Shown here piece after piece: positions 57,231 to 64,000 of a stretch of 64,000 nt of DNA. The stretch is from Rhodobacteraceae bacterium HLUCCO18 (GTDB lineage Bacteria > Pseudomonadota > Alphaproteobacteria > Rhodobacterales > Rhodobacteraceae), in NCBI GenBank assembly GCA_001314805.1, contig LJSY01000002.1:94100-158099 (forward strand). Direction: 5' to 3'. The notes under the pieces were generated by a model. That model made no database searches. It had not been told where the DNA came from and saw only the letters and a list, made by a program, of their open reading frames with translations. The stretch's first letter is position 1. Each line of letters opens with the position of its first letter. A program made the position numbers and the translations under genes.

Positions 57231-57719
57231 TCAGCCCGAGAGGTCCTCCAGATCCCAGACCGCGTGGATCGAGCGCCTTCCGACCCGCTCCAGACGCGCA
57301 AGCGTCGCGGAGTAGGCAAGCCTGTCGCCGGACCCCAGGCAGGCCAGCACGCTGCGCGACACCCGCGCCAGCGTGACCATGCCGATCATGTCGGCGTCCC
57401 GGATCAGCGAGCGCAGGGCCGCTGCCAGCAGCGCGGCGTCGGCGTCCGTGGCGAGCGTGTCCAGTGCCGCCACGGTGATGGAGATCCGTTCGAGCGCCCG
57501 CGCGACCTCGGCCTCCGCGCGCGTCTCACCGATTCGCCGGCACAGGGCCTCGAGCATGTCCGGATTGAAGCGCGCCGGCTCCTCCGGACACAGGCGGATG
57601 ACGGCGCCTTGCCGATTCCCGATGCTCGGGGCACGGGCCTTGCCCCTGTCCTCCCCGTTCCGACCGCGACGCACACACACACGCACCGGGTCCCGGCCGT
57701 GACCCCGTTTTCCACTCAT
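57231..57719 (-). CDS. Protein of unknown function
   Basis: A 162-residue Arg/Ala-rich, mostly helical protein starting with a basic segment (GKRGHGRDPVRVCVRRGRNG). The (CA)5 tract at 57672-57682 encodes the VRVCV piece. The C-terminal part has leucine/alanine-rich helices (ERISITVAALDTLATDADAAL). No recognisable family. GGTGGAG precedes the ATG at 57719. Divergent from the carbonic anhydrase gene. Confidence 0.55.
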   Translation of the reverse strand: MSGKRGHGRDPVRVCVRRGRNGEDRGKARAPSIGNRQGAVIRLCPEEPARFNPDMLEALCRRIGETRAEAEVARALERISITVAALDTLATDADAALLAAALRSLIRDADMIGMVTLARVSRSVLACLGSGDRLAYSATLARLERVGRRSIHAVWDLEDLSG

Positions 57720-57859
57720 CTTGCACTCCACCTGCGGCCCCCACCGCGGTGTGCGGACCGTGCGCGAGGCTCCTGAACAAACGGTTGAGGGCGCGGCGAA
57801 AAGCTTGTCCAATTTTGGGGCAATGCACGGTATCAACCGAACACTGCGAGGAGACGGCA

Positions 57860-58510
57860 ATGCATCGCGTGAAATCCCTGCCCGAATACCTTCGGGAACG
57901 CTACGACCATTGGAAACAGTCGAGTTTTCCGGAACACAGCGACTGGTTTCGCAAGCTTGCCATCGAGGGGCAGCATCCCAGGGCCATGGTGGTCGCCTGC
58001 TGCGACAGCCGCGTCGCGGTCAACTCCGTCTTCGGGCAGCGGACAGGCGAGTTGTTCGTGCACCGCAACATCGCCAATCTCGTGCCGCCCTACACGCCGG
58101 ACGGAAAGCACCACGGCACCGGCGCGGCGCTGGAATTCGCCGTCACCTTCCTGAAGGTCGAGCATATCCTCGTGATGGGCCATTCCCAGTGTGGCGGCGT
58201 GCGCGGCTGCATCGACATGTGCCGGGGCGACGCGCCCGCCCTCGACGCGCCCGGCAGCCTCGTGGGGCGATGGCTCGATGTGCTCAGACCCGCCTACGGA
58301 CGCGTGACCGATGTGCAAAGCCTCGAAGACCGGCAGACCGCGCTGGAGAAGGAGGGCATCCAGCTGAGCCTCGAGAACCTGTTGGGCTATCCCTTCGTGG
58401 CCGAGGCGGTGGATGCCGGGCGCCTGACGTTGCACGGGCTCTGGACGGATATCGCGGACATGGATCTCGAGACATTCGACGGAACGGTGCGCCATTTCGT
58501 GAAGACCTGA
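57860..58510 (+). CDS. Beta-class carbonic anhydrase
   Basis: Zinc enzyme interconverting CO2 and bicarbonate. The 216-residue protein has the zinc set Cys47 and Asp49 in ACCDSRV (C-x-D-S-R), His108 and Cys111 in GHSQCGG, and a HRNIANLVPPY segment. GAGGAGACGGCA provides the ribosome-binding site before ATG 57860. It lies divergent from the unknown gene at 57231 and convergent with the DUF4139 gene. Confidence 0.94.
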   Translation: MHRVKSLPEYLRERYDHWKQSSFPEHSDWFRKLAIEGQHPRAMVVACCDSRVAVNSVFGQRTGELFVHRNIANLVPPYTPDGKHHGTGAALEFAVTFLKVEHILVMGHSQCGGVRGCIDMCRGDAPALDAPGSLVGRWLDVLRPAYGRVTDVQSLEDRQTALEKEGIQLSLENLLGYPFVAEAVDAGRLTLHGLWTDIADMDLETFDGTVRHFVKT

Positions 58511-58542
58511 GCGCCGTGGCCCGGCATGCCCCGGCGCGCCCT

Positions 58543-58599
58543 TGTCCAGGGCCGCCGTATCAGGGCCACCGTGTCAGGACCGCCGTGTCAGGGCCGCCA
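58543..58599. repeat. Four tandem copies of a 14-bp unit
   Basis: Consensus TGTCAGGGCCGCCG is repeated four times (58543-58557, 58558-58571, 58572-58585, 58586-58599) with few changes. It lies just after the carbonic anhydrase gene and covers the stop codon of the DUF4139 gene (TGA at 58590-58588). Copy number may vary between strains. Confidence 0.75.
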
Positions 58600-60219
58600 G
58601 TCGAGGATCATCTCCTCCGGCCATGTGAGACCGACCTCCATCTCGATCCGCGTGGTTTCGCCCGGCGGCACATCGAGCGCCCATTCCGCGACGCCGCGCA
58701 GGTCGTCCACGCCCGTTTCACCCGGTGCCCGCGAGAAGCTCACGTCGACGTCGATATCCTCCTGCTCCGCGAAGGGGGTGGCGTAAAGAAGCCGGACGGT
58801 TTCGGCCGCGTCGGAGGTGTTCTCGACCGAGAACGCGATCCTGCGCCGCTGTTCGTTCTCCGAGATGAAGATCCCGCGGTCGCCCTCGTCCAGCGACAGG
58901 TCCTGCCAGGTCAGGCGCAGGTGATCGAGCGGGCCGAACCCCATCTCGACCTCGGCGCCCGGCGGGATGAGGGGCAGCGCATCCTCGCCCACCAGGTCCC
59001 CGTCACGAAAGAACCGCGCATCGCCCGGAAGGATCGTCTCGCCGGTGGTGTTCCGCCCCATCGCGATCAGGAACGCGGTGGCGTCGCGGCGCGGGATGGC
59101 GCGGTTTTCCAGATCGACCGCGAGGCCGAGGTCGTCGAAGGGCAGGGTCACCTGACCCGATGCGCCGATCGTGACCGGCGCCGTGTAGTCATAGACGACG
59201 GACAGCCCGCTGACCGTCATGCGCGCGGCATCCTCCACGATGACGGCCGGTTCAATGGCGGGAGCCATGTCCGCGGTGTTCAGTCCGCTGCGCACGGATG
59301 GCTCCGGCATGGGCGGGGCGATCCGCACGGGGTCGGGCCAGATGCCCGCGGGCACGCGACGACGGTCGGGAATGGCCGTCGAGAACCGCAAGGCCACATT
59401 GCGCCAGACGGCAGGTCCGTACTCGTGAAGCGTGATCGACCGTTCGATGTCGAGCCGGTCGGCCTCCGTGTCGAGGCGAAGGGCGTAGCTTGGCCGCCAT
59501 TCCGCATCCTGGGTGAGGTAGGTGATCTCCAACGCGCCATTGACCGCTTCGCCGGTCTGCACGTCGATGCGGATGCCGCGCATTTCGGTGCCGAAGGGTT
59601 CGAGCGCGTCGAGCGCGATCTGAGCCGTCTGCAGGTCGTCCAACCGCTCCGCGAGGGCGTCCTCATCGGTGCGGCGGGCCTCCCGCGCGGTCTGAAGCGC
59701 GGTGCCGATGCGCGCCGTCTCGCGCCCGAGGGTCGCCAGAAGCTCCGACAGGTCGGCAGGGTCCGGCGGCATCGCCGCGCCATCTGCGCCGCCCCGCGAC
59801 AGCGCGGCGAGGTAGGCGAGTTGTGTCTCGATGCCGCCGATCTCCGCGTCCCGGCGGGCCAATGCGTCCCGCGCCGCCTGCACCGCGTCCTCGGCCGCAT
59901 CGACCGCCGCCCGCGCCTCGGCCTCGGCCGCGCTGTCGAGGCTGCCCTCGGCGATGGCGATGCGGTCGAGCGGGACGGGCGCACCGATGCTCAGGCCGTC
60001 CGGGCCGGTCACCTCGATCAGGGACGCATCGCCCAGATCCCGCATCGGGATGACGATACTGTGGGTGCCCTCGGGCAGGTCCACGGCGACGCGCCGCGTG
60101 ACCTCCGCGCCCCGGGCGAAGACCAGCGCTTCGGCGATATCGGCGCGCAGCAGAACCTCGTCGGCGAACGCCATGCCGGGCAGGCCGAGGACAAGCGCGG
60201 TGGTTGCGAGAAAACGCAT
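58588..60219 (-). CDS. DUF4139 / mucoidy-inhibitor-A-like exported protein
   Basis: A 543-residue protein with a signal peptide (LATTALVLGLPGMAFA). N-terminal EALVFARGAEVTRRVAVDLPEG, a long central alanine-rich coiled coil (residues ~95-190, many Glu/Ala/Arg) and the C-terminal DUF4139 beta-sandwich (TYLTQDAEWRPSYALR, GSTLHEYG-like, DLSLDEGDRGIFISEN) match the family. Function unknown, linked to envelope integrity in some bacteria. Start at 60219 (MRFLATT) because the signal peptide begins there. Its 3' end lies in the tandem repeat. Confidence 0.88.
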   Translation of the reverse strand: MRFLATTALVLGLPGMAFADEVLLRADIAEALVFARGAEVTRRVAVDLPEGTHSIVIPMRDLGDASLIEVTGPDGLSIGAPVPLDRIAIAEGSLDSAAEAEARAAVDAAEDAVQAARDALARRDAEIGGIETQLAYLAALSRGGADGAAMPPDPADLSELLATLGRETARIGTALQTAREARRTDEDALAERLDDLQTAQIALDALEPFGTEMRGIRIDVQTGEAVNGALEITYLTQDAEWRPSYALRLDTEADRLDIERSITLHEYGPAVWRNVALRFSTAIPDRRRVPAGIWPDPVRIAPPMPEPSVRSGLNTADMAPAIEPAVIVEDAARMTVSGLSVVYDYTAPVTIGASGQVTLPFDDLGLAVDLENRAIPRRDATAFLIAMGRNTTGETILPGDARFFRDGDLVGEDALPLIPPGAEVEMGFGPLDHLRLTWQDLSLDEGDRGIFISENEQRRRIAFSVENTSDAAETVRLLYATPFAEQEDIDVDVSFSRAPGETGVDDLRGVAEWALDVPPGETTRIEMEVGLTWPEEMILDWRP

Positions 60220-60292
60220 CGGGGACCCCTTCCATGTAGATCCTGTGGAAAGGGTCGCCCTTTGTCGGCGGCTATTCAATAACCGACGCGCC

Positions 60293-61315
60293 TCAGCCCT
60301 TTTTCAGCACCCGGTTGCCGAGGGTCTCGGCGATCTGAACGGCATTCAGGGCCGCGCCCTTGCGGAGGTTGTCCGACACGCACCAGAGATTCAGGCCGTT
60401 CTCGATCGTCGAATCCTGCCGGATGCGGCTGATGAAGGTGGCATAGTCGCCGACGCATTCGACCGGCGTGACGTAGCCGCCGTCCTCGCGCTTGTCGACG
60501 ACGAGGATGCCGGGGGCGATGCGCAGGATCTCGCGGGCCTCGTCCTCGTCGAGGAATTCCTCGAACTCGATGTTGATCGCCTCGGAGTGGCCCACGAAGA
60601 CGGGGACGCGCACGCAGGTGGCGGTGACCTTGATCCTGGTGTCCATGATCTTCTTGGTTTCCGCGACCATCTTCCATTCCTCCTTGGTCGACCCGTCGTC
60701 CATGAACTTGTCGATATGGGGAATGACGTTGAAGGCGATCTGCTTGGTGAACTTCGCGGCTTCGCGTTCCTGTCCGGGGACGTACATGCCCTTGGTCTGG
60801 TCCCACAGCTCGTCCATCCCGTCCTTCCCGGCGCCCGACACGGACTGGTAGGTGGAGACGACGACGCGCTTGATCGTGGCACGGTCATGCAAGGGCTTGA
60901 GCGCCACGACCATCTGCGCGGTGGAGCAATTGGGATTTGCGATGATGTTCTTCTTCGCGTAGCCCTCGACGGCCTCGGCGTTGACCTCTGGCACCACGAG
61001 CGGAACGTCAGGGTCGTAGCGGTAGAGCGAGGAGTTGTCGATCACGACGCAGCCGGCCTTGGCGGCCCTGGGCGCGTATTTCGCCGTCGCTTCCGACCCG
61101 ATGGCGAACAGCGCGATGTCCCAGCCGGTGAAGTCGAACGTGTCGAGGTCCTTCGTCATCACCGTCTTGTCGCCGAACGAGCAGGCGGTGCCGAGCGACT
61201 TGCGCGAGGCAAGCGCGGCGATCTCGTCCACGGGAAACTCCCGCTCGGCGAGGATGTTCAGCATTTCGCGGCCCACGTTGCCCGTGGCGCCCGCGACGAC
61301 GACGCGATATCCCAT
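60293..61315 (-). CDS. asd: Aspartate-semialdehyde dehydrogenase
   Basis: NADPH enzyme converting aspartyl phosphate to aspartate semialdehyde for lysine, threonine, methionine and diaminopimelate. The 340-residue protein has the Rossmann motif VAGATGNVGREM, the catalytic Cys130 in ANPNCSTAQM, and STYQSVSGAGKDG. It starts 115 bases after the preceding MFS gene stop; a terminator closes the MFS gene, so asd has its own promoter in that gap. Confidence 0.95.
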   Translation of the reverse strand: MGYRVVVAGATGNVGREMLNILAEREFPVDEIAALASRKSLGTACSFGDKTVMTKDLDTFDFTGWDIALFAIGSEATAKYAPRAAKAGCVVIDNSSLYRYDPDVPLVVPEVNAEAVEGYAKKNIIANPNCSTAQMVVALKPLHDRATIKRVVVSTYQSVSGAGKDGMDELWDQTKGMYVPGQEREAAKFTKQIAFNVIPHIDKFMDDGSTKEEWKMVAETKKIMDTRIKVTATCVRVPVFVGHSEAINIEFEEFLDEDEAREILRIAPGILVVDKREDGGYVTPVECVGDYATFISRIRQDSTIENGLNLWCVSDNLRKGAALNAVQIAETLGNRVLKKG

Positions 61316-61408
61316 GATCCTTTTCCTTACATGTCAGGATGCGCGGCGCTTACAGGAGGCGCGCGGCAGTGGGAAGGGGCCGGGCATCGGGGTGTCCGGT
61401 GCTGTGGC

Positions 61409-61430
61409 AAAAAAAATCGCGCGGGCGCGC
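61409..61430 (-). terminator. Terminator after the MFS gene
   Basis: On the minus strand CGCGC-CC-GCGCG directly follows the MFS stop codon (61433-61431), then an A, then eight Us (A run 61409-61416 on the plus strand). The short stem is strong and GC-only, so termination is likely. It separates the MFS gene from asd. Confidence 0.65.
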
Positions 61431-62606
61431 CTAGTCCACGCGATCCCGGGCGAAGGCGTAGACCGCCATGCCGATGAGGATCACCAGCGCGAAAAGCGCG
61501 AAGAGGGGACCGAAGGCCTCGGCCGGGCTGCTGCCCCGCGCGAGGCCGGCATAGATCGGGCCCGAAGCGAACTGCATCGCGCCCGCGCCGCCCATGCCGA
61601 AGAGGTTCAGAAGCGTCACGCCCCGCCCCGTCAGGTGCGGCGGCAGGAAGCTGCGGCCATGGGAAATGACGATCGGGTAGGACGCGCCGAACAGGCCGAT
61701 GAGCGCGAAGATCACGATGGCCCCGGTGAAGCCCGAGGGCGGGAACAGCCACAGAAACAGAAGCAGGACCGCGACCGCGAGGTTGCCCGCCATGATCGGC
61801 CCCTTGCGCGATCCCACCCACCGGTCGATCGGTCCGTAGACGAAATTTCCCGTCACCATCGCCAGCCCCATGACCAGCGTCGCGGTCCCGATCTGCGCCA
61901 GCGCCGCGCCATGCACCTCGGCCACGTAGGGGCTGATCCAGAGGCCGCGCACGCCAGCCGCCGGCGCGTAGCAGACGAACATCGCGATCAGGATCGGCCA
62001 GAGCGCGGGCATCTTCAGCAGGTCGAACAGCGATCCGCGCGGCTCCCCTTGCGGCTTGGGCGGGTCGCGGACAAGGGCCGCGATGCCCAGCCCGACAAGC
62101 GCCGTCAATACTGCGAAGCCCGCCACCGTTTCGCGCCAGCCGAAGACCTCCACCGCCCATGCCATTGGCGCGGCCGACAGGATGTTGCCCAGCGAGGACA
62201 CCCCGACCGTCAGGCCCGCCAGCGTGCCGAAGATGGCGGCGGGCAGTGTGCGGGCAAAGATGAAATAGGTCGACATCAGGACCGGCGCGCAGCCGATCCC
62301 GATCAGGATCATCGCGCCGGTGATGGCGCCCGGACCCTGCGCCATGGCGAAAAGCGCCGCACCCCCCGCGCCGCCGCCGAGAAACAGGACCGAGGCCGTG
62401 CGCCGGGGCCCCAGCGTGTCCAGCGCCCAGCCCACCGGCAGCTGCATCAGCGCGAAGGCCGCGAACCAGAGCCCCGAGGCGCGCGCGAGGTCCTCGGTCG
62501 TGGCGCCGAGATCGGCCTCCAGCGCCGGGGCGAGCACGGCGAGGAACGCGCGGTAGAACTGGCTGAGCGTGTAGGCGACGATCAGGAACGCGATCCCGGC
62601 GCGCAT
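61431..62606 (-). CDS. Major facilitator superfamily transporter
   Basis: A 391-residue membrane protein with twelve helices. N-terminal LIVAYTLSQFYRAFLAVLAP leads to the loop GWALDTLGPRRTASVLFL, the family motif between helices 2 and 3; the second half has GPIDRWVGSRKGPIMAG. Start at 62606 (MRAGIAF) has GGGAGG just upstream. Substrate unknown. Divergent from the ferric-binding protein, with 181 bases between that hold promoters. Confidence 0.86.
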   Translation of the reverse strand: MRAGIAFLIVAYTLSQFYRAFLAVLAPALEADLGATTEDLARASGLWFAAFALMQLPVGWALDTLGPRRTASVLFLGGGAGGAALFAMAQGPGAITGAMILIGIGCAPVLMSTYFIFARTLPAAIFGTLAGLTVGVSSLGNILSAAPMAWAVEVFGWRETVAGFAVLTALVGLGIAALVRDPPKPQGEPRGSLFDLLKMPALWPILIAMFVCYAPAAGVRGLWISPYVAEVHGAALAQIGTATLVMGLAMVTGNFVYGPIDRWVGSRKGPIMAGNLAVAVLLLFLWLFPPSGFTGAIVIFALIGLFGASYPIVISHGRSFLPPHLTGRGVTLLNLFGMGGAGAMQFASGPIYAGLARGSSPAEAFGPLFALFALVILIGMAVYAFARDRVD

Positions 62607-62697
62607 GGGCCTCCCCCCCGAATTATCCGGCGGACCCTGCACCGGCGGGCGGCCAGCGGCAAGCGGACGCGGTTTCCGATCTTTTTTGTCGGGAATG

Positions 62698-62755
62698 TTG
62701 ACAGCGCGCCGGATTCCCGTTTCAACGGCGACAACCTAGCTGAGCGTTTCAGTCA
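62698..62755 (+). promoter_or_regulatory. fbpA upstream region: -35 box and candidate iron-response dyad
   Basis: TTGACA at 62698-62703 is a perfect -35 box but no clear -10 follows at 17 bases. TGA-N9-TCA at 62741-62755 (TGAGCGTTTCAGTCA) has the geometry of RirA/IRO-type alphaproteobacterial iron-regulatory sites. It lies 33-47 bases before the start of an iron-binding protein gene, as expected for iron-repressed expression. Regulator not identified. Confidence 0.4.
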
Positions 62756-62787
62756 GGTATTCGTTCGGGACAACCAGGGAGACCCAC

Positions 62788-63810
62788 ATGATGACCCGTA
62801 CCCTCGCCGCCCTTCTGGGCACCGCCATCGCCGCCTCCACGCTGACCGCGGCCCAGGCGCAGGAGCTCAACCTCTATTCCTCGCGCCACTACGACACCGA
62901 CGAGCGTCTCTATTCCGAATTTACCGAGGCGACCGGCATCACGGTCAACCGGATCGAAGGCAATGCCGACGAACTGATCGCCCGGATGGAGGCCGAAGGC
63001 GCCAACAGCCCCGCCGACGTGTTCCTGACCGTCGACACCGTGCGCCTTGCCCGCGCCGCCGATCTGGGCCTGCTGCAGTCGATCGAAAGCGACGTGCTGG
63101 AGCGTCGCATCCCCGCCTACCTGCAGGATGACGACAACCAATGGTTCGCCTTCTCGCAGCGCGCGCGGATCCTGTTCTACGACAAGACCGACGTCGAAAA
63201 CCCGCCACAGAGCTACCAGGACCTCGCGAACCCGGAATACGAGGGGCTGGTCTGCATCCGCTCGGCGACCAATGTCTATACCCAGAACATCGTCGCGGCG
63301 TTGATCGCGCATCTGGGTGAGGAGGCCGTGCAGGACTGGGCCACGGCCGTCGTCGGCAACTTCGCCCGCGACCCGCAGGGTGGCGACACCGACCAGCTGC
63401 GCGGCATCGCCTCGGGCGAGTGCGACATCGCCATGTCCAACACCTACTACTACGCCCGCGCGCTGCGGAAGGGCGACAGCCAGATGTCCGAGGAGGATCT
63501 GGCGAACATCGGGTGGGTCTTCCCCAACCAGAACGACATCGGCGCGCACATGAACATCTCGGGCGGCGGTGTGGCGGCCAATGCGCCGAACCGCGAGAAC
63601 GCGATCGCCTTCCTCGAATACCTCGCCTCCGACCAGGCGCAGGATTACTTCTCGGCCGGCAATGACGAGTATCCGGCGGTCCCCGGCGTGGGCCTTGCGC
63701 CTTCCGTGGCATCGCTCGGCATCTTCCGGCCCGACACGATCGAACTGTCCGATATCGCCGACAATGTCGGTGCTGCGGTCGATGTGCTGAACAACGCCGG
63801 ATGGGAATAA
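62788..63810 (+). CDS. fbpA: Ferric iron ABC transporter substrate-binding protein
   Basis: A 340-residue periplasmic protein with a signal peptide (ALLGTAIAASTLTAAQAQ). The mature part starts ELNLYSSRHYDTDERLYSEF, typical of FbpA/FutA type transferrin-like iron carriers, with iron-ligand tyrosines in SNTYYYARAL. GGGAG precedes ATG 62788 (second ATG 62791). It would hand Fe(III) to an inner-membrane permease; the end of such a permease gene is convergent downstream rather than in the same operon. A terminator follows. Confidence 0.93.
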   Translation: MMTRTLAALLGTAIAASTLTAAQAQELNLYSSRHYDTDERLYSEFTEATGITVNRIEGNADELIARMEAEGANSPADVFLTVDTVRLARAADLGLLQSIESDVLERRIPAYLQDDDNQWFAFSQRARILFYDKTDVENPPQSYQDLANPEYEGLVCIRSATNVYTQNIVAALIAHLGEEAVQDWATAVVGNFARDPQGGDTDQLRGIASGECDIAMSNTYYYARALRKGDSQMSEEDLANIGWVFPNQNDIGAHMNISGGGVAANAPNRENAIAFLEYLASDQAQDYFSAGNDEYPAVPGVGLAPSVASLGIFRPDTIELSDIADNVGAAVDVLNNAGWE

Positions 63811-63837
63811 GGCCGATCCCGGTCTGACCGATCCAGG

Positions 63838-63863
63838 CGGGCGCCCCTCGGGGCGCCCGTTTT
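63838..63863. terminator. Terminator between fbpA and the iron permease gene
   Basis: A perfect 10-bp stem CGGGCGCCCC/GGGGCGCCCG with a tiny 2-base loop (63838-63859) is followed by four Ts (63860-63863). It serves fbpA on the plus strand and may stop the opposite permease gene as well. Confidence 0.75.
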
Positions 63864-63866
63864 CGT

Positions 63867-64000
63867 TCACGTCGGCTCGTTCGCCTGCGTCTCGGTCGCG
63901 ATCACCGCCTCCCGCGTGGGCCGCCCCTCCCGCCCGAGGCTCCAGCACAGAAGCGCGACGGGCAAAAGCCCCACCGCCACGATCACCAGGCTGGGCACCG
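63867..64000 (-). CDS. Iron(III) ABC transporter permease, C-terminal fragment (partial)
   Basis: Reading the minus strand from the window edge gives ~44 residues up to a TGA at 63869-63867: a hydrophobic helix LVIVAVGLLPVALLCWSLG followed by a charged tail (GREGRPTREAVIATETQANEPT split here). The GLLPV helix is the usual last membrane segment of FbpB/AfuB-type permeases. The rest lies beyond the window. Adjacent fbpA supports iron transport. Too short for a firm call. Confidence 0.6.
   Translation of the reverse strand, partial: VPSLVIVAVGLLPVALLCWSLGREGRPTREAVIATETQANEPT

Noticed and set aside
57721..60282. 853-residue plus-strand frame across the carbonic anhydrase and DUF4139 genes
   Set aside because: Runs out of frame over two well-supported genes; no signature.
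61035..63131. 698-residue plus-strand frame opposite asd and the MFS gene
   Set aside because: Very Arg/Asp/Gln-rich shadow translation of the opposite strand.

Overview
The window is chromosomal DNA from a GC-rich alphaproteobacterium of the Rhodobacterales (Rhodobacteraceae type). The grounds are a crtI-crtB-tspO carotenoid block with 4-bp start/stop overlaps, a PetP/PetR-like regulator pair, a DUF2794 gene, a DUF6478-like gene, and glutathione-dependent formaldehyde oxidation genes. Coding density is very high: no stretch above 300 bases lacks a gene. I see no rRNA, tRNA, CRISPR array, transposase, integrase or phage structural gene.

Layout. 0-1.8 kb: end of crtI, then crtB and tspO (carotenoid / photosynthesis-type block). 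1.8-7.4 kb (minus): rimP-nusA-ylxR/L7Ae-infB, the transcription/translation factor operon, with a promoter and a terminator-like hairpin in its leader. 7.4-14.8 kb: an I78-type inhibitor lipoprotein, adhC, a GNAT enzyme, a small secreted SecD-like protein, a NYN-LOTUS protein, a TetR regulator, an AEC transporter, then fghA, a HAD phosphatase and an ornithine-cyclodeaminase relative. 14.8-24.2 kb: MFS carrier, zapE, a HupE-type pair, folC-accD, a CPBP protease and ilvD. 24.2-29.6 kb: a lipoprotein, a DUF6478-like gene and its partner, argG, a membrane protein and ilvA. 29.6-35.6 kb: an Hpt protein next to a REC-PP2C phosphatase, a Nudix enzyme, kdsD, a small secreted protein, and two sugar-nucleotide epimerases. 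35.8-46.6 kb: hslO, a CoA-type Nudix enzyme, a CCA-adding enzyme, a LysE-family exporter, two fused ABC exporters, a VOC protein, a 23S-type RNA methyltransferase, a bacterial voltage-gated sodium channel and an ACR3 arsenite carrier. 46.6-47.4 kb: an AT-richer Abi/HEPN-like gene. 47.4-52.7 kb (minus): probable operon petP-petR-HDAC-xseB-ispA-dxs. 52.9-54.5 kb: ilvE, then an AT-richer two-gene HEPN module. 54.6-64 kb: DUF2794, an NlpC/P60 peptidase with an M17 aminopeptidase, a beta-carbonic anhydrase, a DUF4139 protein, asd, an MFS carrier, a ferric-iron binding protein and the C-terminus of an iron permease.

How genes work together. dxs and ispA supply prenyl diphosphates, crtB and crtI draw on them, and the dxs operon starts with regulators of the kind tied to cytochrome expression. 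adhC and fghA form consecutive steps of formaldehyde detoxification although separated by five genes. ilvA, ilvD and ilvE (branched-chain amino acids), argG and asd are scattered biosynthetic genes. kdsD and the epimerases serve cell-surface sugars.

The most interesting parts are the two AT-richer HEPN-type insertions (a single Abi-like gene and a two-gene module), the possible attenuator ahead of rimP-nusA-infB, the sodium channel, and the tight interlocking of convergent genes through shared stop codons.
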